Shown here one piece after another: positions 1 through 8,600 of a stretch of DNA of 64,000 nt. This stretch comes from Gemmatimonadaceae bacterium. Its GTDB lineage: Bacteria; Gemmatimonadota; Gemmatimonadetes; Gemmatimonadales; Gemmatimonadaceae. Within the stretch, counting starts at the first letter, position 1; every line of letters begins with the position of its first letter. The notes under the pieces are model-generated. The model was not told the origin of the DNA. It worked only from the letters and a program-made list of their open reading frames with translations, and did no database searches. Where the stretch lies: positions 124,001-188,000 of the forward strand of contig DASQFN010000102.1 of assembly GCA_035633115.1 (NCBI GenBank). The letters run 5' to 3'. The position numbers were made by a program, and so were the translations under genes.

Positions 1-361
1 GAAGCTCGCGGATTACTTCGCCAAGAGTAGGGATCAGCCTCTCGTTGGTGAGATCAATCACCTCGATCTCAGTGCCGTTGCCAAATGACGCATAGACGTG
101 CTTGTGAGCGTGCGGTCGATGCTCATGGGCGGACTCGTACCGGAAGACATTGTGCCTGCCGCGAATCCATGCGTGATATCGGAATCTTCGTGTCTGTACA
201 AGCGCAGTCAGCCCGCGCCCTCGAGTATAGCAATCTTTCTCGACTTCGAGCGTGAGGCCGTCCAGACACACGATCGTGCCCTGCAACAGAATTACCGACG
301 GCAGAAACGTGAAGTTGCACTGGTCCTCGATGACGAATCCCTCGCTCAGAAGGGCCGTCAT
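1..361 (-). CDS. TumE-like toxin (DUF6516), partial
   Basis: Reading from an ATG at 359-361 on the minus strand gives an open frame that runs off the left edge, so the C-terminus is missing. The visible 120 residues carry the pattern I associate with the DUF6516/TumE toxin family: an N-terminal DG.TLEVE-type strand, then FRYESAHEHRPHAHKHVY, equivalent to the family's RYDNAPHH...HKH block, and an end reading LGEVIREL. The start lies 21 bases after the stop of the upstream partner and in the same frame, so translation is probably coupled. The expected role is the toxin of a two-gene toxin-antitoxin module; its molecular target cannot be read from sequence. Family assignment is from memory of motifs, so moderately sure. 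Confidence 0.6.
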   Translation of the reverse strand, partial: MTALLSEGFVIEDQCNFTFLPSVILLQGTIVCLDGLTLEVEKDCYTRGRGLTALVQTRRFRYHAWIRGRHNVFRYESAHEHRPHAHKHVYASFGNGTEIEVIDLTNERLIPTLGEVIREL

Positions 362-382
362 CCACGACTCGCGGCGAGGTAG

Positions 383-673
383 TTAGCGAGCCGGTTTGGG
401 CCGTGCTTCCCTGGCAAGGTCGCTCCGCAGTTCTGCCAGGAACATCCACTCGCTCACCTCAGCGGTATCGCGAAGCTTTCCTGAGGCGAGCGCATCGCGC
501 AACGTCGACGTTGGAAGCTCGTACCGCTGCTCGAACACGCGGAGGCGCGCATCGAGCACTGCGAGATAGTTGGCCAGCGCCTCAGGCGACGAATCGAAGG
601 CAGCACTGAGTACGTGCATTCGCTCGTCTTCAGTCATCTGGCGCAGGGCAGCGGAGGGTATCGTGACGGGCAT
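383..673 (-). CDS. TumA-like antitoxin
   Basis: A 96-residue protein directly upstream of the DUF6516-like toxin. The core YLAVLDARLRVFEQRYE followed by a short helix and DTAEVSEWMFLAELR is typical of small antitoxin partners of DUF6516 toxins, which are mostly helical. I chose the ATG at 671-673; an upstream GTG at 719-721 would add 16 residues with no better ribosome site. The gene order antitoxin then toxin, with a 21-base gap, is the usual arrangement for this class. It should neutralise the toxin and repress the pair, but no DNA-binding helix-turn-helix is obvious. No operator palindrome was identified upstream. Confidence 0.55.
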   Translation of the reverse strand: MPVTIPSAALRQMTEDERMHVLSAAFDSSPEALANYLAVLDARLRVFEQRYELPTSTLRDALASGKLRDTAEVSEWMFLAELRSDLAREARPKPAR

Positions 674-863
674 CTGTGCCAGAATCTTTGGCAGCGCAAC
701 CGGCCGAGTCAAGAGAGACACTCCATCATGTTCTGGTCTTCATGGATGTCAGAGCTTATCCCGAGAATGCGAGCGCCGTGTGACCATCTTATTGCCCGTG
801 TCAGCGTTTTCACACACAAACCATCGTCGAGGAAGCTGCTCTCGCTTCGATGATTTAAGCAAG

Positions 864-1307
864 GTGCTGGGGGCAATTCATTCCGCCAGGCCCGAAGCGA
901 TTCTTGTTGCGACGGTCTTGATTGGGCTGTGCGATAAGGTCCTGAATATTCCCGATCAGGTTCACAAGTTTTATCGGGACCGAGAGGTTGAATTCGAGTC
1001 TCATGTGGTGCCGAGACTTTCAAGCGGTGACCAAACTCTCTGGAATGAATTCAACTGGGCAATCAGCTCCAATCGTCCAAACGATCCGGCCAAGACCCTG
1101 GAGCTGATGCGTACGCTCACAACCCGCAAACCCGGACATACCCATGTCGCGGGGTATGACTACGTTTTGGCTGTCCCGGTGTACATCGACAACGTGAACC
1201 CACCTTCCGTTGCCCGGGAAAACACTTTGGGAATTGACGTGGACGGAGAGTACCAGGGGTTGCTCGACCAGATATGTGCCGCCTACACAGCGCGCTGGCA
1301 CATGTGA
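864..1307 (+). pseudogene. unrecognised ORF, probably 5'-truncated
   Basis: The frame stays open from position 570, but its first part is the complement of the antitoxin gene, so protein-like sequence only begins around 850. A GTG at 864 is the first usable start. The 147 residues include a hydrophobic stretch near the start and a well-formed end (YDYVLAVPVYIDNVNPPSV, then GIDVDGEYQGLLDQI) that looks like genuine protein. I do not recognise the family. The lack of a credible start next to an intact divergent gene suggests the 5' part was lost. It could also be a short intact hypothetical gene. Confidence 0.35.
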
Positions 1308-1619
1308 AACGGAAGAGTAGCGATATCCGTCACCCCTAGCGGCCCGAGAACGCGACAGCTGGTTGAGCCCGCGCTGAAAGCAGTTTCTGATTAGACGGAT
1401 TCAGGATAATACCGCGCCGATGGCTCTAGCACGTGCTTAACAAAGCACGCGCCGTGATACAAAAACGGCATATGAGTGATACGAAACCGGCATTGCGGCG
1501 TCCTCGCGTGCTTGCAATTTATGCGTGGATCACACTCCGCATGCGCGCGGCCCGATCCATTCTGCGGAATACTTCTAATGCGCAACGCTGCCTCGCTACC
1601 GAGCCAAGAATCCCATGCC
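1308..1619. other. intergenic region before the enediyne operon
   Basis: About 310 bases without a convincing gene. It contains a perfect six-base-stem hairpin (GTGCTT aaca AAGCAC, 1433-1448) and, just after it, the tandem 17-bp repeat described separately at 1455-1493. An open frame extends upstream of the unbL start through the repeat, but that part has no protein-like content. Confidence 0.5.
1455..1493 (+). promoter_or_regulatory. tandem 17-bp direct repeat, site A (upstream of unbL)
   Basis: Two copies in the same direction: TGATACAAAAACGGCAT (1455-1471) and TGATACGAAACCGGCAT (1477-1493), start-to-start distance 22 bp. It lies about 126 bases before the chosen unbL start and points toward it. 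The same double element recurs elsewhere in the window. The geometry fits two AraC-type half-sites on one face of the helix; this is inference. Confidence 0.6.
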
Positions 1620-2678
1620 ATGCCTCAAGGGGCTGGGCGTTCACATGTAACCACCGACGAGGCTCAACGACATTTTTCCCACCAGCCGCCCCGAGGCGAT
1701 CCGAAGGCAATTGTAACTCCCGTACGTCGGAGGCTGGTTGATAGAGCGGTTGCGAGGCTTCTGCGAATTTCGGAAGAAGAGGCTTCGTTCGCCCGTAGAG
1801 GGTTTCGGACTGCGAACGAGGATGCTCGGAAGCACTTGGAGTATATCGGCCGTTGCTTCCTTCGCGGCTACAACGAGGGACTAGCCGGACACCAGGCTTT
1901 AGCGTTGTCCCACGCAGTAACTCTTGTCGAACCAGCGTATCGCGGATTCGCATTCGAGGGAGTCGCGATGGCGTTGACAATGCTCGGCTATATCACGCCG
2001 TGGCGTCGCTCGCGGTTAGAGCAACTATTGCGAGAGTGCGGCGACGAGCATGCGTACATGGCACATATCGGCGCGGGCTGGGCCGTGGCCCGATTAAGGC
2101 GGCCTCTTGTGCCGATTCTTGCGCGGCGCGACGTCTTACTCGGCTGGCTTGTCGCCGACGGAATGGGCTTTCACGAAGGATACTTCAAATGGCCACGGTT
2201 TGTGGTCAAGGGCGAGCGACTCGCTGGGTTAGGTGGCTACGCATTACGTGCATTCGATCAAGGCGTTGGCCGTAGCCTTTGGTTTGTCGGAGGTGCGGAC
2301 CCGCAGCGAGTACGACATTTCGCCGACACGTTCGCTCTGTCACGTCGCGCCGATCTTTGGAGTGGAATCGGATTGGCCGCGACGTATGCCGGAGGAATCA
2401 GGCACGAAGGCCTCGAAGTGTTGGGCAAGTTGTCCGGAACACACGCCTCGGCGATGGCGCAGGGAGCCGTGTTTGGGGCGAAGGCTCGCAGCCGGGCAGG
2501 CAACAGCACGCCTCATACGGACGCTGCCTGCCAAATACTGTGCGGTATGAGCGCGCGCGTGGCCTCACAATTAGCAGACGATACGCTGGCAAGGATTCCG
2601 GAGCCATACACTGCTTCTAGCTACGAGAACTGGCGCCTAGCGATTCAGGCCACATGCAATTCCCAGACTGTAGGGTGA
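1620..2678 (+). CDS. unbL: enediyne biosynthesis protein UnbL (DUF1702)
   Basis: The 352-residue product matches the DUF1702 protein found in every conserved enediyne warhead cassette. Recognisable blocks are an N-terminal FARRGF..A..HLEYIGRCFLRGY, YRGFAFEGVAMAL, LTMLGYITPWRRSR, YMAHIGAGWAVARL, GMGFHEGYF, AFDQGVGRSLWFVGGAD, RRADLWSGIGLAATYAGG, AQGAVFGAKARSRAG and TPHTDAACQILCG. These proteins are required together with UnbV and UnbU for warhead maturation, but their exact reaction is unsettled. The open frame begins at 1476 inside the repeat element, so I took the ATG at 1620; an ATG at 1578 is possible. One base separates its stop from the unbV start, making this the first gene of the operon. 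Confidence 0.9.
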   Translation: MPQGAGRSHVTTDEAQRHFSHQPPRGDPKAIVTPVRRRLVDRAVARLLRISEEEASFARRGFRTANEDARKHLEYIGRCFLRGYNEGLAGHQALALSHAVTLVEPAYRGFAFEGVAMALTMLGYITPWRRSRLEQLLRECGDEHAYMAHIGAGWAVARLRRPLVPILARRDVLLGWLVADGMGFHEGYFKWPRFVVKGERLAGLGGYALRAFDQGVGRSLWFVGGADPQRVRHFADTFALSRRADLWSGIGLAATYAGGIRHEGLEVLGKLSGTHASAMAQGAVFGAKARSRAGNSTPHTDAACQILCGMSARVASQLADDTLARIPEPYTASSYENWRLAIQATCNSQTVG

Positions 2679-2679
2679 A

Positions 2680-4629
2680 ATGCTAAAACTGCCTCACTCG
2701 CATCTCACAGTTGCATTCGTTGCTGTGGGCATTGCGTACGCTGCCGCCCGAGAGCCGGAAGTGCCCGCATCTGAGCGATTGGCTTTGAGCTCGGCCTTCC
2801 GTTTCACCAAGTTCGAAATGCTGGGTTTAGATGGTGCCGCAGACAACAAACGAAGAGTAGTCAACCCCTCGCTACGCAAAATCCAAGATTGGATATCTGC
2901 CGTTGGTGCCGGAGCTGCGCTCACTGATCTCGATGGCGATGGATTGCCTAATGATGTGTGCTATGTCGATCCCCGATCCGATGCTGTGATCATAACAGGC
3001 GTTCCGGGGTCGGCTTCCTCGGAACGGTACCTCGCGTTCGGTCTGTCGCAGCAAGCTCCGCTCTTCAATTCAAAGACCATGGCCCCCATGGGTTGTCTAC
3101 CCGGTGATGTGAACGAAGATGGTCTAATGGATTTGGTAGTGTATTACTGGGGAAGGACTCCGATCGCATACCTCCAGATCCCGGGATCCTCGCTATCTGG
3201 GAGATCCTTCTACGCGCAGCCGCTCGTGAACGGAGATCAGCGCTGGTTCACGAACGCCATGGTTTTCGCGGACGTAAATGGCGACGGGCATCCCGACCTT
3301 TTGGTGGGGAATTATTTCCGCGACGGTGCGGACATTCTCGACGCTGCTGCACCGCGCACACAGCAGTTGCAACACTCGATGTCCCGCGCTACAAACGCGG
3401 GCAAGAGCCGGTTGCTTCTGTGGAAATCAGCATCCACCGGCGCCGTGCCGCACGTAACCTACGATGACGCGTCGGGTGCACTTCCCGCCGCGGTGGCCCA
3501 TGGATGGACCTTGGCCATCGGGGCATTCGATCTCGATGGTGACCTCCTGCCTGAACTGTACTTCGCCAACGATTTCGGGTCAGACCGGTTGCTGTGGAAT
3601 CGATCGGCCAACGGTCGGGTGCGTTTCGAAACACTCGAGGGAAAGCGGACGCTGACGACCCCGGCCTCCAAAGTGCTAGGCCACGATTCGTTCAAGGGGA
3701 TGGGCGTGGATTTCGGTGATATCGACGGTGATGGCATCGCAGATATCGTCGTCAGCAACATCACCGAAGAGTTTGCATTGCAAGAGAGCAACTTTGCCTT
3801 CCTGGGCACGGGTAGTTTCGATCAAATGCGGAGCGGCTCGGCGCCCTTTGTTGAGCGCAGCGAAAGGCTGGGTCTCGCGCGCAGCGGATGGGGATGGGAC
3901 ATAAAAATCGCGGACATGAACAATTCAGGGAAGCCAGTCATTTTGCAAGCCACCGGATTTGTTCGAGGCGAAGTCAATCGCTGGCCAGAGCTTCAGGAAC
4001 TCGCAATGGGAAACGACCAGCTACTCAGCCGCCCAGATGCGTGGCCGAACTTCGACGCGGGTGCGGATCTCTCAGGTAATTCGCGTAATCGGTTTTTCGT
4101 CAGGTCGGTAAACGGAAAATATGTGGACATAGCGAGTGAAATCGGATTCGCTGAGAAGACGGTGAGCCGCGGAATAGCACTTGGCGATGTTGACGGGGAC
4201 GGAGATTTGGACGCGGTCATCGCAAATCAGTGGGGACCCTCGTCCTTCTATCGGAACGATTGCCCCCGCTGCGGCGCGTGGCTCGGGTTGAACCTGGTGC
4301 TCCCGACCGACAGCAGGCCGGCCGGCGACACACGAATTATGGCTGGTCTAATAGCGCCAACGTATCCCACGCGCCCGGCCATCGGATCGGTTGTCACGAT
4401 CAAGCCTGACGATAGAAGGCGAATCTCGGCGCAAGTTGATGGCGGCAATGGTCACTCCGGGAAGCGTAGCCCACAGCTTCTTTTCGGACTGGGGCGGACC
4501 CGTTCGACTCGGATAGTGGCTGAAGTACGCTGGCGCGACAGCAACGGAACCCTGAACGCCGACACGTTGAGGCTGACGCCTGGATGGCACACTATCGTTT
4601 TGCAGAGAGCGCGGAATGCGAGCCGCTGA
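2680..4629 (+). CDS. unbV: enediyne biosynthesis protein UnbV (CRTAC1/ASPIC-UnbV family)
   Basis: A 649-residue protein with a hydrophobic, signal-like N-terminus (about residues 8-24) and repeated calcium-binding FG-GAP/VCBS loops: DLDGDGLPND, DVNEDGLMDL, DVNGDGHPDL, DLDGDLLPEL, DIDGDGIADI and DVDGDGDLDA, as expected for a seven-bladed propeller. The C-terminal 110 residues form the ASPIC/UnbV domain (IGSVVTIK, QVDGGNGHSG, LLFGLG, VAEVRW, GWHTIVL). This architecture defines the UnbV member of enediyne cassettes. Its function is unknown beyond being conserved and needed for the warhead. It overlaps the unbU start by 14 bases, so the two are translationally coupled. The predicted export suggests action at or outside the inner membrane together with UnbU. 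Confidence 0.9.
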   Translation: MLKLPHSHLTVAFVAVGIAYAAAREPEVPASERLALSSAFRFTKFEMLGLDGAADNKRRVVNPSLRKIQDWISAVGAGAALTDLDGDGLPNDVCYVDPRSDAVIITGVPGSASSERYLAFGLSQQAPLFNSKTMAPMGCLPGDVNEDGLMDLVVYYWGRTPIAYLQIPGSSLSGRSFYAQPLVNGDQRWFTNAMVFADVNGDGHPDLLVGNYFRDGADILDAAAPRTQQLQHSMSRATNAGKSRLLLWKSASTGAVPHVTYDDASGALPAAVAHGWTLAIGAFDLDGDLLPELYFANDFGSDRLLWNRSANGRVRFETLEGKRTLTTPASKVLGHDSFKGMGVDFGDIDGDGIADIVVSNITEEFALQESNFAFLGTGSFDQMRSGSAPFVERSERLGLARSGWGWDIKIADMNNSGKPVILQATGFVRGEVNRWPELQELAMGNDQLLSRPDAWPNFDAGADLSGNSRNRFFVRSVNGKYVDIASEIGFAEKTVSRGIALGDVDGDGDLDAVIANQWGPSSFYRNDCPRCGAWLGLNLVLPTDSRPAGDTRIMAGLIAPTYPTRPAIGSVVTIKPDDRRRISAQVDGGNGHSGKRSPQLLFGLGRTRSTRIVAEVRWRDSNGTLNADTLRLTPGWHTIVLQRARNASR

Positions 4630-5665
4630 TATAACTCCGATGCCAGCCGGCGCCAGACCGGATCGCCTTGGAGCCCTTCGCCGTTTTGGTGTCGCTATTA
4701 CCGTTCTCACGCTACTTGGCCACACCCTATTGGGATTCGAGCAGCCTTGGATTTACCCATTTGTGGCCGTCGCAATCACGGCCACGATGGATCTGATCCT
4801 TGCGACGTTGGACGCGAGAGCGAACGGACGCCAACCTTCCTATGTGGGTGGTGTCATTAAGCTGATTGACTTCCTCTTGCCGGCGCACATCACAGGACTG
4901 GCGATCGCGCTCCTACTGTACCCAGGCGAACGGCTCGGCCCCCTTGTCTTTGCATGCGTCGTTGCGATCTCTTCGAAATACCTGCTACGCGCGGGGTTGC
5001 CCGGTCACAAGAAGCACTTCTTGAATCCGTCCAATTTTGGAATCGCTACTACACTACTTCTTTTCCCCGCGGTTGGGATTGCACCGCCCTACCAATTTAC
5101 GGAAAGGATCGACGGCGTTGCAGACTGGATATTGCCCCTCCTCATCGTCTTCACGGGAACTTTCCTCAATGCGCGTTTCACGCGACGGCTCCCATTGATT
5201 GCAGCGTGGCTCTTCGGGTTTGGTGCTCAGGCCGTCGTTCGCAGCAGCGTCTTTGAAACATCGCTTGCTGCATCGCTAGTTCCGATGACGGGCGTCGCGT
5301 TTGTGCTTTTTACTTTTTATATGGTCACCGATCCAGCCACGACTCCGATGCCAAATCTTCTCCAGATAGCATTCGGCGGCAGCGTCGCGGCAACCTACGG
5401 TTTTCTGATGACTGTTCACGTGGCGTTCGGGCTGTTTTTTTCACTTGCCATCGTCTGCTGTGTTCGCGGTGCATTCATAAGCCTGCGAGTTGCGCACATC
5501 CCGCATACTCGTGTGGACGTTTCCCTTGGCGATCAATCACGCATGAATGGGAATCCAGCTCATGCAGCTAACATTGAGCCGAGATTTGTTGCAGCCATAT
5601 CCACCTCCGGTGAACTCACAACTCAGAGGGAGTCCGCCCAGCGCCAGGCCACGGCGGCCCAGTGA
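4616..5665 (+). CDS. unbU: enediyne biosynthesis protein UnbU (membrane protein)
   Basis: A 349-residue integral membrane protein with roughly eight hydrophobic helices (for example about residues 25-42, 75-95, 140-155, 165-180, 205-250 and 265-290). Diagnostic features are KHFLNPSNFGI and YMVTDPATTP, which occur in UnbU and in the related RnfD/NqrB electron-transport subunits, where the S/T of the MVTDPATTP motif carries flavin. UnbU is the third member of the UnbL-UnbV-UnbU trio always found beside enediyne polyketide synthases. A membrane redox role is a reasonable inference from the RnfD likeness but is not proved. The stop overlaps the GTG start of the polyketide synthase (GTGA). Confidence 0.88.
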   Translation: MRAADITPMPAGARPDRLGALRRFGVAITVLTLLGHTLLGFEQPWIYPFVAVAITATMDLILATLDARANGRQPSYVGGVIKLIDFLLPAHITGLAIALLLYPGERLGPLVFACVVAISSKYLLRAGLPGHKKHFLNPSNFGIATTLLLFPAVGIAPPYQFTERIDGVADWILPLLIVFTGTFLNARFTRRLPLIAAWLFGFGAQAVVRSSVFETSLAASLVPMTGVAFVLFTFYMVTDPATTPMPNLLQIAFGGSVAATYGFLMTVHVAFGLFFSLAIVCCVRGAFISLRVAHIPHTRVDVSLGDQSRMNGNPAHAANIEPRFVAAISTSGELTTQRESAQRQATAAQ

Positions 5666-8600
5666 GCGGCATCGCGATCATAGGGATGGCATGTCGTTTC
5701 CCCGACGCTAACTCACCCACACAGCTATGGGAAAACGTTCTGGCGCAACGACGCTCGTTCAGGCGGATACCTCAAGCCCGGCTCGACATCACCGCGTATC
5801 ACTCTTCGGATAGGGGTGCGTCCGACAAGACCTACGTTACCAAAGCGGCGGTAATCCGCGACTACACTTTCGATCGGGCGAAATATCGCATTCCTGGTAC
5901 GACCTTTCGCGAAACCGACATGGCGCAGTGGCTTGCGCTGGACGTCGCCGCTGATGCGCTGGCACAAGCTGGGTTCCACGAAGGGGCAGGGAGCCCACGC
6001 GACAGCACGGGTGTTGTTGTGGGAAACACTCTTACCGGAGAGTTCTCACGCGCCAATCTGCTGAGGCTTCGCTGGCCCTTCGTTCGCCGGACAGCCTCAG
6101 CTGCATTCCGCAATCTCGAACTGCCGGACGACAAGCACAGCGCATTTCTTCAAGCATTCGAGGCCGAATATAAGGAACCGTTTCCGGCGGTTGGGGCAGA
6201 CACGTTGGCTGGCGGTCTGTCAAATACCATCGCAGGTCGTATTTGTGGCCACTTCAACTTTCGGGGCGGTGGGTACACGGTGGATGGTGCCTGCGCTTCA
6301 TCATTGTTAGCGGTTATTACCGCATGTAACGCACTCGAGTCGGGCGACCTGGATCTGGCTCTTGCTGGTGGAGTCGATATCAGTCTCGATCCGTTCGAGC
6401 TGGTCGGATTCGCGAAGGTCGGCGCACTAGCGAGTCGTGAAATGCGCGTCTACGACCGCGACGCCGATGGATTCCTGCCTGGGGAAGGGTGTGGTTTCGT
6501 TGTGCTCATGCGACAAGATGACGCCTTGGCTCAGCATCGCGAAACTTTCGCAGTGATTCGTGGCTGGGGTATGTCGTCGGATGGCAGCGGGGCAATCACC
6601 CGTCCTGAGGTCGAGGGTCAACTGCTCGCACTAAAGCGGGCGTATCGCCGCGCCGGAACCACGCCCTCGAACGTCGGTTACTTCGAAGGGCATGGAACCG
6701 GCACACCCGTTGGCGATGCAGTCGAGCTACAGGCACTCACTACCGCCCGAAGAGACGGGGGGAGCAGTTCGGTGCCGGCCGCCATTGGATCCATCAAGGC
6801 GAACATCGGCCACACGAAGGCGGCGGCCGGCCTCGCCGGGCTCATCAAATGCGCAATGGCCCTGGACGCTCAAATTATTCCACCCACGACTGGTTGCGTG
6901 AATCCAAGAGATGAACTCGTAGGAAAAGCACGGGAACTCGAGTGCGCGAACAGCGCTAGACTCTGGCCTGTCGGTGCGCCCCTTATCGCGGCAGTGAGCG
7001 CAATGGGATTTGGCGGAATTAACACGCATGTAGTCCTCGAAGCGCCGGTCGGCGCTCTGCGCCGCCCGACATTCAGGGAGGAAAATCGGTACATCGATTC
7101 CGTCCGGGACGCGGAGCTGCTGTTGGTCGCGGCTGCGCAAAACTCGGAGTTGAGTGAGAGAGCAACTCGACTCGCCTCCGCGATTGAAGGAATGTCAAGC
7201 GGAGAGATTGCTGACGTGTCAGCGCAGCTCTCGCAGAGCCGAGGCCTGTGGCGAGCCGCCGTTGTCGGATCGCAACCGGAGCAAATGGCCGAGAGTCTCC
7301 GGGAAGTTGCGCATCGTGCGGCCAACAGTGAACACATTGTTGACCCGATTAGGGGCATTTACCTCGGGCATCCTGGGCTCCCCAAGCCGCGTGTTGGATT
7401 TCTCTTCCCCGGGCAGGGATCAATAGCGCGGGATGTAGGCGCATTTGCACGCGTTTTCCCCGAAATCGCGGCTTGGCACACCAGCCTTGGATTTCCCGCG
7501 GATTTTGAGCAAGAGGATACATCCGTCGTTCAACCCGCCGTCGTTGCTGCCTCACTCGCGGGTCTGCAGATGCTTGACGCAATTGGACTCGATGGTGATG
7601 TGGCAATCGGCTACAGTGTCGGCGAATTGGCTGCTTTGACATGGGGATGCGCGCTCGACAGCATACAGGTCATGGCGATGGCGCGGGAGCGCGGTCGAAT
7701 TCTGAAGGCGCATTCAGTTCCGAACGGCATTATGGCTACCCTCGGAGCTTCGGTGTCCGACATCGTCGACCTTGTAGATGGTGTGAATGTCGTAGTAGCA
7801 GGACATAACGGCCCACGGTCAACCACGATTTCCGGGTGTCGAGAAACAGTTGCTCTAGCGCTGCGAAATGCTCGCGAGCGCGGGATCGCGGGAGTCCGTC
7901 TTCCCGTGGCGGTTGCGTTCCACTCACCAATGGTGGACGGCGCAACGTGCCACCTCAAGTCATTTCTTGCACGGACATCATTCGAGCCGCTTCAGCGAAC
8001 AGTCATCTCGACGGTCACAGGAAGGCCGCTTGGGAGGGATGAGGATCTTGCGCGGCTGTTGTGTCGACAGCTTACCAGTCCCGTCATGTTCGCAGAGGCT
8101 GTTCGCTGCGAAACCGGTGTTGATGTGTGGATAGAGATCGGCGCCGGGCGGGGGCTGGCAACCCTGGTGGCCGAGTGGTCCGAGATACCTACGATTGCGC
8201 TAGAGATCGGGTCGGCTCGGGTTGCTGGACTGCTGCACGCATTCGGCGCGGCATATGCGCTTGGCGTAAATGTGAGTGCTGGGCCGCTATTCGATCGTCG
8301 GTTTGTGCGCCCGATAAACCTCGATCGTATGCCGACATTTTTCGGCAATCCGTGTGAGAGTGCACCGCAGGACAGCTTGACGCGAGATGTGAGCGTTCAG
8401 AAAACCGCTCCGTCTGCTTCTGATCCGAATCGTCAGCTTTCGGAGGCAGAGACATGGAGTTGCCCGGTCGCGGCGCTGGATCCTTCGGAGACGACGGTCA
8501 GCGTCGTGAACCAAATCCTCTCAGACCGCTCTGAGCTTCCGGTGGCTTCGTTTTCCGACACGACTCATCTGCTAAACGACCTGCATCTCAACTCGATGAG

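Noticed and set aside
1476-1619. Extended N-terminus of unbL starting inside the repeat element
   Set aside because: The first 48 codons overlap the regulatory repeat and have no similarity to DUF1702 proteins; a start at 1620 or 1578 is more reasonable.
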